From: Pelomonas sp963422775 | GTDB lineage: Bacteria > Pseudomonadota > Gammaproteobacteria > Burkholderiales > Burkholderiaceae_C | Direction: 5' to 3' | NCBI GenBank assembly: GCA_963422775.4 | Contig: CAUJSJ030000159.1 | Coordinates: forward strand, 23,675-87,674 | DNA: 64,000 nucleotides | In this document: positions 33,673-42,364 of the stretch, piece after piece | Position numbering within the stretch: position 1 is the first letter of the stretch | Layout: the number at the start of each line of letters is the position of its first letter | Made by a program: the position numbers and the translations under genes | The notes under the pieces: model-generated | What the model was told of the DNA's origin: nothing | Seen by the model: only the letters and a program-made list of their open reading frames with translations | The model's database searches: none

Positions 33673-35247
33673 TCAACGACTGAAATGGGCTTTGGCGTCA
33701 TAGAGGGTCTCTACGGTGATCACCGGCACGCTCATGCTGAGTGCATACGCCTCGGTGTTGCGGCGAGCCTTGCCGCGCACGAAGAAGGGGATCTTGCGAA
33801 GCTCCTTCTCGGCATCTGGTGCCCACGGGGCCGGGATCGCGGCTGGCGGGCTTTCTTCGTTGTGTTGTGTTGGCACTTCGATCAGCGCGGGTGCTGTCGA
33901 AGCCTTGTTCGCAGGACCGCCCAGGTGCGACGGCGCGGCATCCTCGTGGAATTCGAAGTCGCCCCGGAACATGCCGATCAGGTGCTCCTCCAGGCCCATC
34001 ATCAGCGGGTGGACCCAGGTGTCGAACAGCACGTTGGCGCCCTCGAAGCCCATCTGCGGCGAGTAGCGCGCGGGGAAGTCCTGCACATGCACCGGCGCCG
34101 AGATCACCGCGCATGGCAGGCCCAGGCGTTTGGCGATGTGGCGCTCCATCTGCGTGCCCAGCACCAGCTCGGGGCCGGCGGCGCTGATGGCGGCTTCCAC
34201 CTCCAGGTAGTCGTCGCTGATCAGCGGCTCGACGCCGTACAGCGCGGCGGCCTCGCGCACATCGCGGGCGAACTCGCGGCTGTAGGTGCCCAGGCCGACG
34301 ACCTTGAAGCCGAACTCGCTCGCGGCGACGCGGGCGGCGGCGATGGCGTGGGTGGCGTCGCCGAAAACGAAGACGCGCTTGCCGGTCAGGTAGTTGGAGT
34401 CCACCGACTTGGCGTACCAGGGCGAGCGGGACTGTGCCGAGGCCGCGGCGACGTCGGGGTCGATGCCGGCGAGTGCCGCGACTTCCCGGATGAACTCGTG
34501 GGTGGCCGTCGCGCCGATGGGAATGGTCTTGGTGGCGGGCAGGCCGAGGTTGCGCGTCATCCAGCTGGCCGCCTGGTGAGCCACCTCGGGGTAGAGCACG
34601 ACGTTGAAGTCGGCATCCGCCAGCCGGGCCAGGTCGGCGGGTGAGGCGTCCAGCGGCGCAGTCACGTTGACCGTCACGCCGATCAGTTCCAGCAGCTGAC
34701 GGATCTCGCGCACGTCGTCGCGGTGGCGAAAGCCCAGGGCGGTCGGGCCGAGGAGGTTGCAGCGCGGCCGGGCTCCCTGATTGCCCTTCACGCGGGGCTC
34801 GGTCGGCTTGACCGCCAGGTGTCGCACCAACTGGTAGAAGGTCTCGGCCGCGCCCCAGTTCTCCTTCTTCTGGTAGGCCGGCAGCTCGAGCGGTATCACC
34901 GGCACAGGCAGGTTGAGGGCTTGGGTCAGGCCGCCGGGGTCGTCCTGGATCAACTCGGCGGTGCAGGAGGCGCCCACCAGCAGGGCCTGTGGCTTGAAGC
35001 GCGCGTAGGCGTCGCGGGCGGCGTCCTTGAAGAGCTGGGCCGTGTCACCGCCCAGGTCGCGGGCCTGGAAGCTGGTGTAGGTGACCGGCGGGCGCTTGTT
35101 GGAGCGCTCGATCATCGTGAACAGCAGGTCGGCGTAGGTGTCGCCCTGAGGCGCGTGCAGCACGTAGTGGACGTCGCGCATGGCCGTGGCGATGCGCATC
35201 GCGCCGACGTGGGGCGGGCCTTCGTAGGTCCAGAGCGTCAATTGCAT
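33673..35247 (-). CDS. bchB: Light-independent protochlorophyllide reductase subunit B
   Basis: A 524-residue subunit of the DPOR catalytic heterotetramer that reduces ring D of protochlorophyllide without light. It starts MQLTLWTYEGPPHVGAMRIA; Asp36 (in APQGDTYADLL) is the unusual fourth ligand of the NB cluster. GASCTAELIQDDPGGL and the C-terminal WAPDAEKELRKIPFFVRGKARRNTEAYA block are conserved. A ~40-residue Pro/Ala-rich insert precedes the C-terminal block. One base separates its ATG from the bchN stop codon. Confidence 0.97.
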   Translation of the reverse strand: MQLTLWTYEGPPHVGAMRIATAMRDVHYVLHAPQGDTYADLLFTMIERSNKRPPVTYTSFQARDLGGDTAQLFKDAARDAYARFKPQALLVGASCTAELIQDDPGGLTQALNLPVPVIPLELPAYQKKENWGAAETFYQLVRHLAVKPTEPRVKGNQGARPRCNLLGPTALGFRHRDDVREIRQLLELIGVTVNVTAPLDASPADLARLADADFNVVLYPEVAHQAASWMTRNLGLPATKTIPIGATATHEFIREVAALAGIDPDVAAASAQSRSPWYAKSVDSNYLTGKRVFVFGDATHAIAAARVAASEFGFKVVGLGTYSREFARDVREAAALYGVEPLISDDYLEVEAAISAAGPELVLGTQMERHIAKRLGLPCAVISAPVHVQDFPARYSPQMGFEGANVLFDTWVHPLMMGLEEHLIGMFRGDFEFHEDAAPSHLGGPANKASTAPALIEVPTQHNEESPPAAIPAPWAPDAEKELRKIPFFVRGKARRNTEAYALSMSVPVITVETLYDAKAHFSR

Positions 35248-35248
35248 G

Positions 35249-36532
35249 TCAAGCCGCCAGCAGCGTGCGCCGCGTCAGGGGGCGGGTGAACAAGCCCGCG
35301 AGATCGCCGGCCTGCTCGAAGCCCTGGATGGGCGTGAACACCAGCTCGATGGACCACTTGGTCGTGAAGCCCTCGGCCTCCAGCGGGTTGGCCAGCCCCA
35401 GGCCGCAGACGACCATGTCGGGTGCCGCCGCGCGGCAGCGGCCCAGCTGCTTTTCGACGTCCTGGCCTTCGGACAGCTGCGTGCCGGCCGGCAGCCAGGC
35501 CAGCTCCTGGGCCAGGTGCTGGCGGTGCAGGTAGGGTGAGCCCACCTCGGTCAGCCGCATGCCCAGCTCGCGGGACAGGAAGCGCGCCAGCGGCACTTCC
35601 AGCTGCGAGTCGGGGAAGAAGAAGATGCTTTTGCCAGTCAGCGACACGCGGTGCGCAGCCAGTGCAGCTTCAGCACGCTTGCGGGCGGGGGCGATGGCTT
35701 GCTCGACCACATCGGCCGGCACACCCATCGCGGCGCCGGCGGCCTGCATCCACGCGGCGCTGCCTTCGGCGCCGAGCGGGAAGGGGCTGGACACCCTCGT
35801 GGCGCCGCGCGACTCCAGCGCCTTGGCGGTGTCGCCCAGGAAAGGCTGGGCGAGCAGGAAGCGCGTCTGCCGGCCGACGGCGGGCAGGGCGGTCGAGCTG
35901 CGCGACGGGAAGAAGGCGAAGCGCTTCAGGCCCATGGCGGTGAAGAGGCGGCTGAACTGGTCTTCCACCACGTCGGCCAGCGCCCCGACGATCAGCAACT
36001 CGGGCTCGTACTGCTGGGTGGAGATCGGCAGCACGGGCACCAGCGCTGCCAGGCACGCGTCCTCGCCCTGGGTGAAGGTGGTCTCGATGCCGCTACCGGA
36101 GTAGTTCAGCACCCGCACCTGCGGCATGAATTCCTGGCTCAGCCGGGCGGCGGCGCGGGAGAGGTCCAGCTTGATGACCTCCGACGGGCAGGAGCCGACC
36201 AGGAAGAGCAGGCGGATGTCGGGGCGGCGCTCCAACAGGCGCTTGACCACGCGGTCGAGTTCGTCCTGTGCATCGGCCAGACCGGCGAGATCGCGCTCGT
36301 CGAGGATGGCCGTTGCGAAGCGCGGCTCGGCAAAGATCATCACGCCGGCGGCCGACTGGATCAGGTGGGCGCAGGTGCGCGAGCCCACCACCAGGAAGAA
36401 GGCGTCCTGCATCTTGCGGTGCAGCCAGATGATGCCGGTCAGGCCGCAGAACACCTCGCGCTGGCCGCGCTCCATCAGCACGGGTGAGTCCGTGCAGCCG
36501 GCGTCGGCGTGGATGGGAATCACGGCGCTCAT
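35249..36532 (-). CDS. bchN: Light-independent protochlorophyllide reductase subunit N
   Basis: A 427-residue DPOR subunit. The three Cys ligands of the shared [4Fe-4S] cluster are in REVFCGLTGIIWLH, GSRTCAHLIQSA and FLVGSCPSEVIKLDL. Other family regions: YSGSGIETTFTQGED and FFFPDSQLEVPLARFLSRELGM. It overlaps bchF by 4 bases. Confidence 0.97.
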   Translation of the reverse strand: MSAVIPIHADAGCTDSPVLMERGQREVFCGLTGIIWLHRKMQDAFFLVVGSRTCAHLIQSAAGVMIFAEPRFATAILDERDLAGLADAQDELDRVVKRLLERRPDIRLLFLVGSCPSEVIKLDLSRAAARLSQEFMPQVRVLNYSGSGIETTFTQGEDACLAALVPVLPISTQQYEPELLIVGALADVVEDQFSRLFTAMGLKRFAFFPSRSSTALPAVGRQTRFLLAQPFLGDTAKALESRGATRVSSPFPLGAEGSAAWMQAAGAAMGVPADVVEQAIAPARKRAEAALAAHRVSLTGKSIFFFPDSQLEVPLARFLSRELGMRLTEVGSPYLHRQHLAQELAWLPAGTQLSEGQDVEKQLGRCRAAAPDMVVCGLGLANPLEAEGFTTKWSIELVFTPIQGFEQAGDLAGLFTRPLTRRTLLAA

Positions 36533-37071
36533 GCCGTTGCTCCCGCGGCCAGGCTGGCCGCGTGATCAAGCCGAGCGGCGCGCAGCTTCAGGATGAACTG
36601 GGTCGCGTTGATGGCGTAGCTGGCGTAGGCCGCCAGCGCCAGCCACATCTGCTGCGGCGTGCTGAGCCAGCCGGTGAACCAGGCCACCACGTAGGCGGTG
36701 TGCAGGGCCAGCACCAGCATGCTGAACATGTCTTCCCAGTAGAAGGCGGGGGCGAACAGCCAGCGGTCGAAAACCACCTTTTCCCAGATGCAGCCGGTGA
36801 TCATGATGGTGTACAGCGTCAGCGTCTTGGCCAGCACCGACAGCGCGGCGGACTGCTCGCCCTGTCCCGTCGCAAGGAAGCGCAGCACCAGCCCCAGGCT
36901 GACCAGGAACACGACGAACTGCACCGGGGCCAGCACGCCCTGGATCAGGGTCCAGACGCTGGCATCGCGGCGGGCTCGCTCCTGCGGGGTGTACAGCGGG
37001 GCGCGGGCGGGGCGCGAGCTGGGCGCGAACTGGGCCTCGGAGGCGGCGGGCGAGGCGGCTTGGTTCGGCAT
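36529..37071 (-). CDS. bchF: 3-vinyl bacteriochlorophyllide hydratase
   Basis: A 180-residue membrane protein that hydrates the 3-vinyl group to 3-hydroxyethyl on the way to bacteriochlorophyll a. After an Ala/Pro-rich tail of about 25 residues comes LYTPQERARRDASVWTLIQGVLAPVQFVVFLVSLGLVLRFL, then TLYTIMITGCIWEKVVFDRWLFAPAFYWEDMFSMLVLALHTAYV, which are diagnostic. First gene of the leftward superoperon. There is no Shine-Dalgarno; the ATG coincides with the predicted transcription start. Confidence 0.95.
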   Translation of the reverse strand: MPNQAASPAASEAQFAPSSRPARAPLYTPQERARRDASVWTLIQGVLAPVQFVVFLVSLGLVLRFLATGQGEQSAALSVLAKTLTLYTIMITGCIWEKVVFDRWLFAPAFYWEDMFSMLVLALHTAYVVAWFTGWLSTPQQMWLALAAYASYAINATQFILKLRAARLDHAASLAAGATA

Positions 37072-37077
37072 GGGGCG

Positions 37078-37118
37078 AATCTAGGCCCGCGATTTCCGAC
37101 TGTCAATCGGAATTGACG
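37078..37118 (-). promoter_or_regulatory. bchF promoter with PpsR-type palindrome
   Basis: On the minus strand TTGACA (37106-37101), a 17-base spacer and TAGATT (37083-37078) form a near-consensus sigma-70 promoter. +1 is expected about 7 bases on, at the A of the bchF ATG (37071). TGTCAATCGGAATTGACG (37101-37118) is a TGT-N12-ACA-type site with one mismatch in the last base; it overlaps the -35, as expected for PpsR repression or activation. Confidence 0.65.
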
Positions 37119-37202
37119 TAAACAAAACTAGACATTTCTTGTTCAATCGGGAAAATCAGCTTGACGCGAGCCAAGACGACGCCGACATTGCTTCAAGCAG
37201 TC

Positions 37203-37220
37203 TGTCAACGCAAGCTGACT
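37203..37220. promoter_or_regulatory. Second PpsR-type site in the bchF-ppaA interval
   Basis: TGTCAACGCAAGCTGACT fits TGT-N12-AC(A) with one mismatch and has the TGTCA...TGAC arms. It is 102 bases from the first site and 99 bases before the ppaA ATG. PpsR/CrtJ binds pairs of such sites cooperatively, even at a distance. The 247-base interval (37072-37318) is otherwise gene-free and AT-richer than its surroundings. Confidence 0.5.
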
Positions 37221-37318
37221 GAGCCTGTCGCAGTCCTCAACAAGAACGCAGTTCAAGCGAAACAAAACGGTTAGCAGTAGCGATTTCTGACGCTGCCCAG
37301 CGCCGAGGACCGGAGCCG

Positions 37319-38383
37319 ATGCTCTCCGGCCGCTCATATGGAACCCTTGCTGCCAACCAGCCCACGAGGAGACACGTGGTGGCTGGATGGACGATCAACA
37401 GACTGGCCAAGCGCCAGCAAGTGCCGCGCGCTCTTGCCGCGGCTTCCCGCGGTGCGGCAAAGGGTGAGGTGCTGTTTCAGGCCGACCCGCTGACGCTGGC
37501 CGAAATGCTGGCGATCAAGAGTGCCGAGCTTTCGGCCAAGCTTGCGCCGCTGGGCGACGACGAGCGACCGCGACTCACCTCGCCGCATCTGGTTTCAAGC
37601 AACACGTCGCAGGACATGCAGCTCTCGCGCATCGTCGAGCTGGAGATCATTCCGCGCCTGATGCTGATGCACAGCGCCCAGCCGCTGCAGGACCGGCCAC
37701 CGCTGCCGGCACTGGCGTTGACGACGGAGCACGTGCACACGCTGGCCCGCTTGGCTGCCGAAGGCGACGCCGAAAGCGCCAGCAGCTATGTGCGCGCGCT
37801 GCTGGATGCCGGCGCGTCGCAGGAGCAGGTCTTCCTGGATCTGCTGGCGCCGTGCGCACGCTGGATGGGCGAGATGTGGGAGGACGACCGCTACGACTTC
37901 TCGCAGGTCACGATCGGCCTGTGGCGGCTGCAGCGGGTGCTGCATGAGCAGGGCAGCCGTTTCAGCCAGGTAGCCCGCCCTGACGCTGACAGCCATCGCG
38001 CCCTGCTGGCCGCCGTGCCGGGCGCGCAACATACGTTTGGCGTGGTCATGGCGGCCGAATTCTTCAGCCGGGCCGGCTGGGACGTCGAATGTGAACCCAA
38101 GGCCACCTGGACCGATCTGCAGGCCCGCCTGACGGGCAACTGGTTCGACATGTTCGGACTGTCAATCGCGACTGGCGACAGCATCCCTCATGTAGCGTCT
38201 GCTATTCTTGACATGCGAGAAGCGTCGGCCAATCGCGATGTTTTCGTGATGGTTGGAGGGCCGATGGCGGCCCAATTGCCCGACTTGGCGGCGCTGTGTG
38301 GGGCCGATGCGATGGCCAGCGAGGCCTGCAGCGCGGTGGAAGCCGCCAAGAGCGGGGTCAGTGGCCGTGTCAAGCGAGCTTGA
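37319..38383 (+). CDS. ppaA: PpaA/AerR-type B12-domain antirepressor
   Basis: A 354-residue regulator of photosynthesis genes. The middle helical part (ALLDAGASQEQVFLDLLAPCARWMGEMWEDDRYDFSQVTIGLWRLQRVLHEQ, about 160-210) and the following B12-binding-type domain (PGAQHTFGVVMAAEFFSRAGWDVECEPKATW..., with the candidate cobalt-ligand His) match PpaA/AerR, which bind cobalamin under light and antagonise PpsR/CrtJ. Two starts are possible: ATG 37319, or GTG 37379 with an ideally spaced GAGGAG (37366-37371). Divergent from bchF and directly upstream of ppsR. Confidence 0.88.
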   Translation: MLSGRSYGTLAANQPTRRHVVAGWTINRLAKRQQVPRALAAASRGAAKGEVLFQADPLTLAEMLAIKSAELSAKLAPLGDDERPRLTSPHLVSSNTSQDMQLSRIVELEIIPRLMLMHSAQPLQDRPPLPALALTTEHVHTLARLAAEGDAESASSYVRALLDAGASQEQVFLDLLAPCARWMGEMWEDDRYDFSQVTIGLWRLQRVLHEQGSRFSQVARPDADSHRALLAAVPGAQHTFGVVMAAEFFSRAGWDVECEPKATWTDLQARLTGNWFDMFGLSIATGDSIPHVASAILDMREASANRDVFVMVGGPMAAQLPDLAALCGADAMASEACSAVEAAKSGVSGRVKRA

Positions 38384-38477
38384 CGCCATGTGAGCGTATA
38401 CCCCAGCCGCCGACACCGACTGTCGTTCATGTCCTTCGGCGGCATCCTGATGCTGCCCCTTGCACTCAGGGAGCTCG

Positions 38478-39947
38478 ATGCACAACCTTGGCACATCAGC
38501 CGCAGATCAGGCGTTCGAAGCTCCCCAGCTTTATTTCGCTGACCTGAATGCTGACGTCCTCGCGGCAGTGGTTGCCGCCGCTGCCGATCTGGCCCTGGTG
38601 CTGGACGGTCAAGGTGTGATCCGCGACATCTCGCTGGGCACCAGCCACACCAAGGAACTTGGCGAGCTGCGCCAGTGGGTGGGCCGGCGCTGGGCCGAGA
38701 CGGTGACCGTCGAGAACCGGGCCAAGGTCAACGCCATGCTGGCCGCCGCTGCGGGTGGAGCCGGTCCCGGGAACCAGGGCCAGCGGCCCGAGCGCCAAGT
38801 CAACCATCCGTTGGCCGGTGGCATGGATCTGCCGGTGAGCTACAGCATCGTGCCGATGGGCGTGCAGGGCCGCGTGCTGGCCTTGGGGCGCGACCTGCGC
38901 GAGGTCGCGGCCGTTCAGCAGCGCCTGGTCGATGCCCAGCAGTCCATGGAGCGCGACTACCTGCGGCTGCGCCACACCGAGGCACGCTACCGGCTGCTGT
39001 TCGAGGCCGTCGATGAGGCCGTGCTGGTGTTGGACGCGGCCTCGCTGGTCGTGTTCGAGCACAACGCCGCGGCAGCCCGCGTGCTGGGCGACTCGACCAA
39101 GCGCATCGTCGGCCGCAGCTTCGCCGAGTTGCTGGCGGTGGAGAGCCAGGCCGAGTCCTACGCCAAGTTCTCGCAGGCGCGCAGCGCCGGCCGCAGCGAC
39201 GACATGCTGGTGCGCCTAGCCAATGGCAATACCGAGCTGAAGCTGTCCGCCACCGTGTTCAAGCAGGACAGCACCACTTCGCTGCTGGTGCGGCTGTCGC
39301 CCGCGAATACGGCGATCCCGGGCCAGCCCCTGAACCGTGCGGCTGAGGTGCCGTCGCTGCTCAACGTCGTCAACGCGATGCCTGACGCCTTCGTGTTGAC
39401 CGACATGCAAGGTCGCATCCTCAGTGCCAACCAGGCCTTCAGCGACATGCTGCAGCTGGCCGTGGGCGAGTCGGTACAAGGCCAGTCGCTGGACCGCTGG
39501 CTGGGCCGCTCCTCGGTGGACCTGAACGTGCTGATCGGCAACCTGCGTCAGCACGGCGTGCTGCGGCTGTTCCCGACCACGCTGCGCAGCGGCTACGGCG
39601 AGCCCGGCGCGGTCGAGATCTCGGCGGTGGCGGTGCCCGACGGCCCCCAGGCCTGCCTGGGCTTCTCCATCCGCGACGTGGCCCGGCGCCTGCCCGCCGA
39701 GGGGCGCTCCAACCGCCAGCTGCCGCGCTCGGCCGAGCAACTGACCGGGCTGGTGGGCCGGTTGCCGTTGAAGGACATCGTGGGCGAGACGACGGACCTG
39801 ATCGAGCGCCTGTGCATCGAGGCCGCTCTGGAACTCACGCGCGACAACCGCGCCTCGGCGGCCGAAATGCTGGGCCTGTCCCGCCAGAGCCTGTATGTGA
39901 AGCTGCGCCGCTACGGCATTCAGGACATGGGCCCCGTGGGTGAGTGA
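38478..39947 (+). CDS. ppsR: PpsR/CrtJ, redox-responsive regulator of photosynthesis genes
   Basis: A 489-residue regulator with an N-terminal PAS-like domain, two PAS domains (YRLLFEAVDEAVLVLDAASLVVFEHNAAAARVLG, about 165-285; LLNVVNAMPDAFVLTDMQGRILSANQAFSDMLQ, about 295-400) and a Fis-type helix-turn-helix (ALELTRDNRASAAEMLGLSRQSLYVKLRRYGI, the last ~35). The Cys in IERLCIEAALELT is at the position of the redox-active Cys of CrtJ. It binds TGT-N12-ACA; in Rubrivivax it is reported both to repress and to activate. ATG 38478 has GGGAG upstream. Confidence 0.95.
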   Translation: MHNLGTSAADQAFEAPQLYFADLNADVLAAVVAAAADLALVLDGQGVIRDISLGTSHTKELGELRQWVGRRWAETVTVENRAKVNAMLAAAAGGAGPGNQGQRPERQVNHPLAGGMDLPVSYSIVPMGVQGRVLALGRDLREVAAVQQRLVDAQQSMERDYLRLRHTEARYRLLFEAVDEAVLVLDAASLVVFEHNAAAARVLGDSTKRIVGRSFAELLAVESQAESYAKFSQARSAGRSDDMLVRLANGNTELKLSATVFKQDSTTSLLVRLSPANTAIPGQPLNRAAEVPSLLNVVNAMPDAFVLTDMQGRILSANQAFSDMLQLAVGESVQGQSLDRWLGRSSVDLNVLIGNLRQHGVLRLFPTTLRSGYGEPGAVEISAVAVPDGPQACLGFSIRDVARRLPAEGRSNRQLPRSAEQLTGLVGRLPLKDIVGETTDLIERLCIEAALELTRDNRASAAEMLGLSRQSLYVKLRRYGIQDMGPVGE

Positions 39948-39948
39948 A

Positions 39949-40092
39949 GCCCCTCGTCCGGTCTCGCTGCGCTGAACGCGCGCTGGCCCGGCCGGTCCCC
40001 CGTGGGGACGGCGATGCAGGCCGGATCGACCGGCCCGCATTTCGCCAGACGGGCCGGCTTGGGAGCGGCCCGGCGCTCGGCCCAAAGACGCA
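39949..40092 (+). repeat. REP-like dispersed element, copy 3 (after ppsR)
   Basis: Begins with GCCCCTCGTCC two bases after the ppsR stop, contains GGTCCCCCGTGGGGAC with adjoining GGCGATGC, and ends with CGGGCCGGCTTGGGAGCGGCCCG (40050-40072) and GCGCTCGGCCCAAAGA. Very like copy 1 in order and spacing. It separates ppsR from the bchG promoter. Confidence 0.8.
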
Positions 40093-40113
40093 TGGGTTGA
40101 GATCTCGGATAAG

Positions 40114-40154
40114 TGTAAATCTAGCTTGACATAGACTTTCGTCAGCCCAGAATA
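40114..40154 (+). promoter_or_regulatory. bchG promoter with perfect PpsR box
   Basis: TGTAAATCTAGCTTGACA (40114-40131) is a perfect TGT-N12-ACA. Its end provides TTGACA as the -35 (40126-40131); after 17 bases AGAATA (40149-40154) can serve as -10. +1 would then be about 40161, the A of the bchG ATG. No Shine-Dalgarno precedes that ATG. Confidence 0.65.
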
Positions 40155-40160
40155 GGCTGC

Positions 40161-41039
40161 ATGCAGCGCCCCGCTCTTTCGGCTGTCGCCGAACTGCTCA
40201 AGCCCATCACCTGGTTCCCGCCGATGTGGGCTTTTGGCTGCGGTGTGGTGGCCTCGGGCCTGCCGGCCCAAGGGCGTTGGCCGCTGATCGTGGCTGGGGT
40301 GCTGCTGGCAGGCCCCTTCGTCTGCGCCACCAGCCAGGCCGTCAACGACTGGTTCGACCGCCACGTCGACGCGATCAACGAGCCGCAGCGCCCCATCCCC
40401 TCGGGCCGCATGCCGGGCCACTGGGGCCTGTACATCGCCGTCATCTGGACGCTGCTGTCGCTGCTGCTGGCCTGGCAACTTGGGCAGGCCGGCTTCCTGG
40501 CCGCCATGTTCGGCCTGCTGCTGGCCTGGGCCTACAGCGCGCCGCCGCTGCGCCTGAAGCGCAATGGCTGGTGGGGCAATGCCGCCTGCGGGCTGTGCTA
40601 CGAGGGCCTGGCCTGGATCACCGGCGCGGCCGTGATGGCCATGGGCGAATGGCCCGACGCGCGTTCGCTGACGCTGGCACTGCTTTACAGCCTGGGCGCC
40701 CACGGCATCATGACCTTGAACGACTTCAAGTCCATGAAGGGCGACCAGCAGACGGGCATCGACTCGCTGCCCGTCATGCTCGGTGCGCCGGGTGCCGCCT
40801 ATGTTGCCTCCATCGTCATGGCCACGCCGCAGGTCATCGTGGCGCTGCTGCTGTGGCATTGGGGCCAGGGCTGGCACGGCCTGGCGGTGGCTGGGCTGCT
40901 GGTGGTGCAGCTGCTGATGATGAAGCGCTTCGTGGCCCAGCCGTTGCAGCGCGCCGTCTGGTACAGCGGCGCCGGCGTGCCGCTGTTTGTCTCGGGCATG
41001 CTGGTCAGCGCATTCGCGCTGCGGGGGGTGGTGGCATGA
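40161..41039 (+). CDS. bchG: Bacteriochlorophyll synthase (chlorophyll a/bacteriochlorophyll esterifying)
   Basis: A 292-residue UbiA-type prenyltransferase with about nine transmembrane helices. It esterifies bacteriochlorophyllide a with geranylgeranyl or phytyl diphosphate. The first Asp-rich motif is NDWFDRHVDAINEPQRPIPSGRMPG; the second region is LNDFKSMKGDQQTGIDSLPVMLG. N-terminus LLKPITWFPPMWAFGCG is typical. Its stop overlaps the next ATG (ATGA). Confidence 0.97.
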   Translation: MQRPALSAVAELLKPITWFPPMWAFGCGVVASGLPAQGRWPLIVAGVLLAGPFVCATSQAVNDWFDRHVDAINEPQRPIPSGRMPGHWGLYIAVIWTLLSLLLAWQLGQAGFLAAMFGLLLAWAYSAPPLRLKRNGWWGNAACGLCYEGLAWITGAAVMAMGEWPDARSLTLALLYSLGAHGIMTLNDFKSMKGDQQTGIDSLPVMLGAPGAAYVASIVMATPQVIVALLLWHWGQGWHGLAVAGLLVVQLLMMKRFVAQPLQRAVWYSGAGVPLFVSGMLVSAFALRGVVA

Positions 41040-42364
41040 GCAAAGCTTTTGGCGCCTTCAGCGTGCTGCGCCTGGGCCTCGTGCAATCCAGCCTGGGGGC
41101 CGTCGTCGTGCTCACCACGTCGACGCTGAACCGCGTGATGGTGGTGGAGATGGCCCTGCCGGCGCTGCTGCCGGGCCTGCTGCTGGCGCTGCACTACGTC
41201 GTTCAGATCAGCCGCCCGCGCATGGGCCATGGCTCGGACCTGGGCCGGCGCCGCACGCCCTGGATCATCGGCGGCATGGTCACGCTCGCGGCGGGCGGCT
41301 GGCTGGCAGCTCTGGCCACCGTGTGGATGGGCAGCAGCCCGGCGGCGGGCATTGTTCTCGCCTTGCTGGCCTACACCTTGATCGGCCTGGGCGTGGCCGC
41401 CAGCGGCACCTCGCTGCTGGTGCTGCTGGCCAAGCGCGTCGTGCCTGAGCGCCGGGCCGCAGCGGCCACGACGGTGTGGATCATGATGATTGCCGGCTTC
41501 GTCGTGACGGCCGGCGTGGCGGGCAGCCTGCTCGACCCGTTCTCGCCGCAGCGCCTGCTGTGGGTGGCGGGCGGCGTGGCGCTGTCCGCCGTGGTGCTGA
41601 CTGCGCTCGCGCTGATCGGCCTGGAAGGGCCGGCGCAGTCTGCACCCGAAACGGCCGCTCCTGTTCCCTTCAAGCAAGCGCTGGCGGGCGCCTGGTCCGA
41701 GCCGCGCGCGCGCCGCTTCACCATCTTCGTCTTCGTCTCCATGCTGGCCTTCAGCATGCAGGACCTGATCCTGGAGCCCTTTGCCGGCCTGGTGTTCGGC
41801 CTCACGCCCGGCGCCACCACCCAGCTCTCGGCCGCCCAGCATGGCGGTGCGCTGGTCGGCATGCTGCTGGCTGCAGCAGCCGGCAGCCGCTGGGCCGGCC
41901 GGCAATGGGGCTCGCTGCGCAGCTGGACCGTCTGGGGCTGTGTGGCCTCGGCGCTGGCGCTGGGCGGCCTCGTGTGCGCCGGCCTCGTGGGCCTGGCCTG
42001 GCCGCTGCGGGCCAATGTCTTTGCGCTGGGCCTGGCGACCGGTGCGTTCTCCATCGCCGCCATCGGCTCCATGATGGGTCTGGCTGGGGCCGGCGAGTCC
42101 GGCCACGAGGGCGTGCGCATGGGCCTGTGGGGCGCGGCGCAAGCGATGGCTTTCGCGCTGGGCGGCGTGCTCGGTACGGCGGCCAGCGACCTGACGCGCT
42201 GGCTCATCGCCGACGCGGGCTTGGCCTACGCACTGGTCTTCCTGCTCGATGCCGCGCTGTTCTTGTGGGCCGCGCGCCTGGCCGCCCGGGTCGAGCCGCG
42301 CGCCCGCGTCTCGCGGGCCAACTTGGGAGAGCGCTATGAACCACAGCCAGCCGGTGGACTTTGA
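41036..42364 (+). CDS. PucC/BCD-family MFS protein between bchG and bchP
   Basis: A 442-residue, 12-helix member of the BCD (bacteriochlorophyll delivery) family, the group that includes LhaA and PucC. The start LRLGLVQSSLGAVVVLTTSTLNRVMVVEMALPALLPGLLLALHYVVQISRPRMGHGSDLGRRRTPWIIGG is distinctive. A member at this bchG-bchP position is standard in purple bacteria (orf428 of Rhodobacter) and is thought to handle bacteriochlorophyll or its alcohol side chain. Overlaps bchG by 4 and bchP by 29 bases. Confidence 0.9.
   Translation: MSKAFGAFSVLRLGLVQSSLGAVVVLTTSTLNRVMVVEMALPALLPGLLLALHYVVQISRPRMGHGSDLGRRRTPWIIGGMVTLAAGGWLAALATVWMGSSPAAGIVLALLAYTLIGLGVAASGTSLLVLLAKRVVPERRAAAATTVWIMMIAGFVVTAGVAGSLLDPFSPQRLLWVAGGVALSAVVLTALALIGLEGPAQSAPETAAPVPFKQALAGAWSEPRARRFTIFVFVSMLAFSMQDLILEPFAGLVFGLTPGATTQLSAAQHGGALVGMLLAAAAGSRWAGRQWGSLRSWTVWGCVASALALGGLVCAGLVGLAWPLRANVFALGLATGAFSIAAIGSMMGLAGAGESGHEGVRMGLWGAAQAMAFALGGVLGTAASDLTRWLIADAGLAYALVFLLDAALFLWAARLAARVEPRARVSRANLGERYEPQPAGGL

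Noticed and set aside
31329..33683. 784-residue plus-strand open frame
   Set aside because: Complement of bchH; no protein-like motifs.
37072..37318. Cobalamin riboswitch in front of ppaA
   Set aside because: The B12-binding gene made this worth a look, but no B12-box-like conserved motif or multi-stem layout is visible; the interval is explained better by PpsR-type sites.
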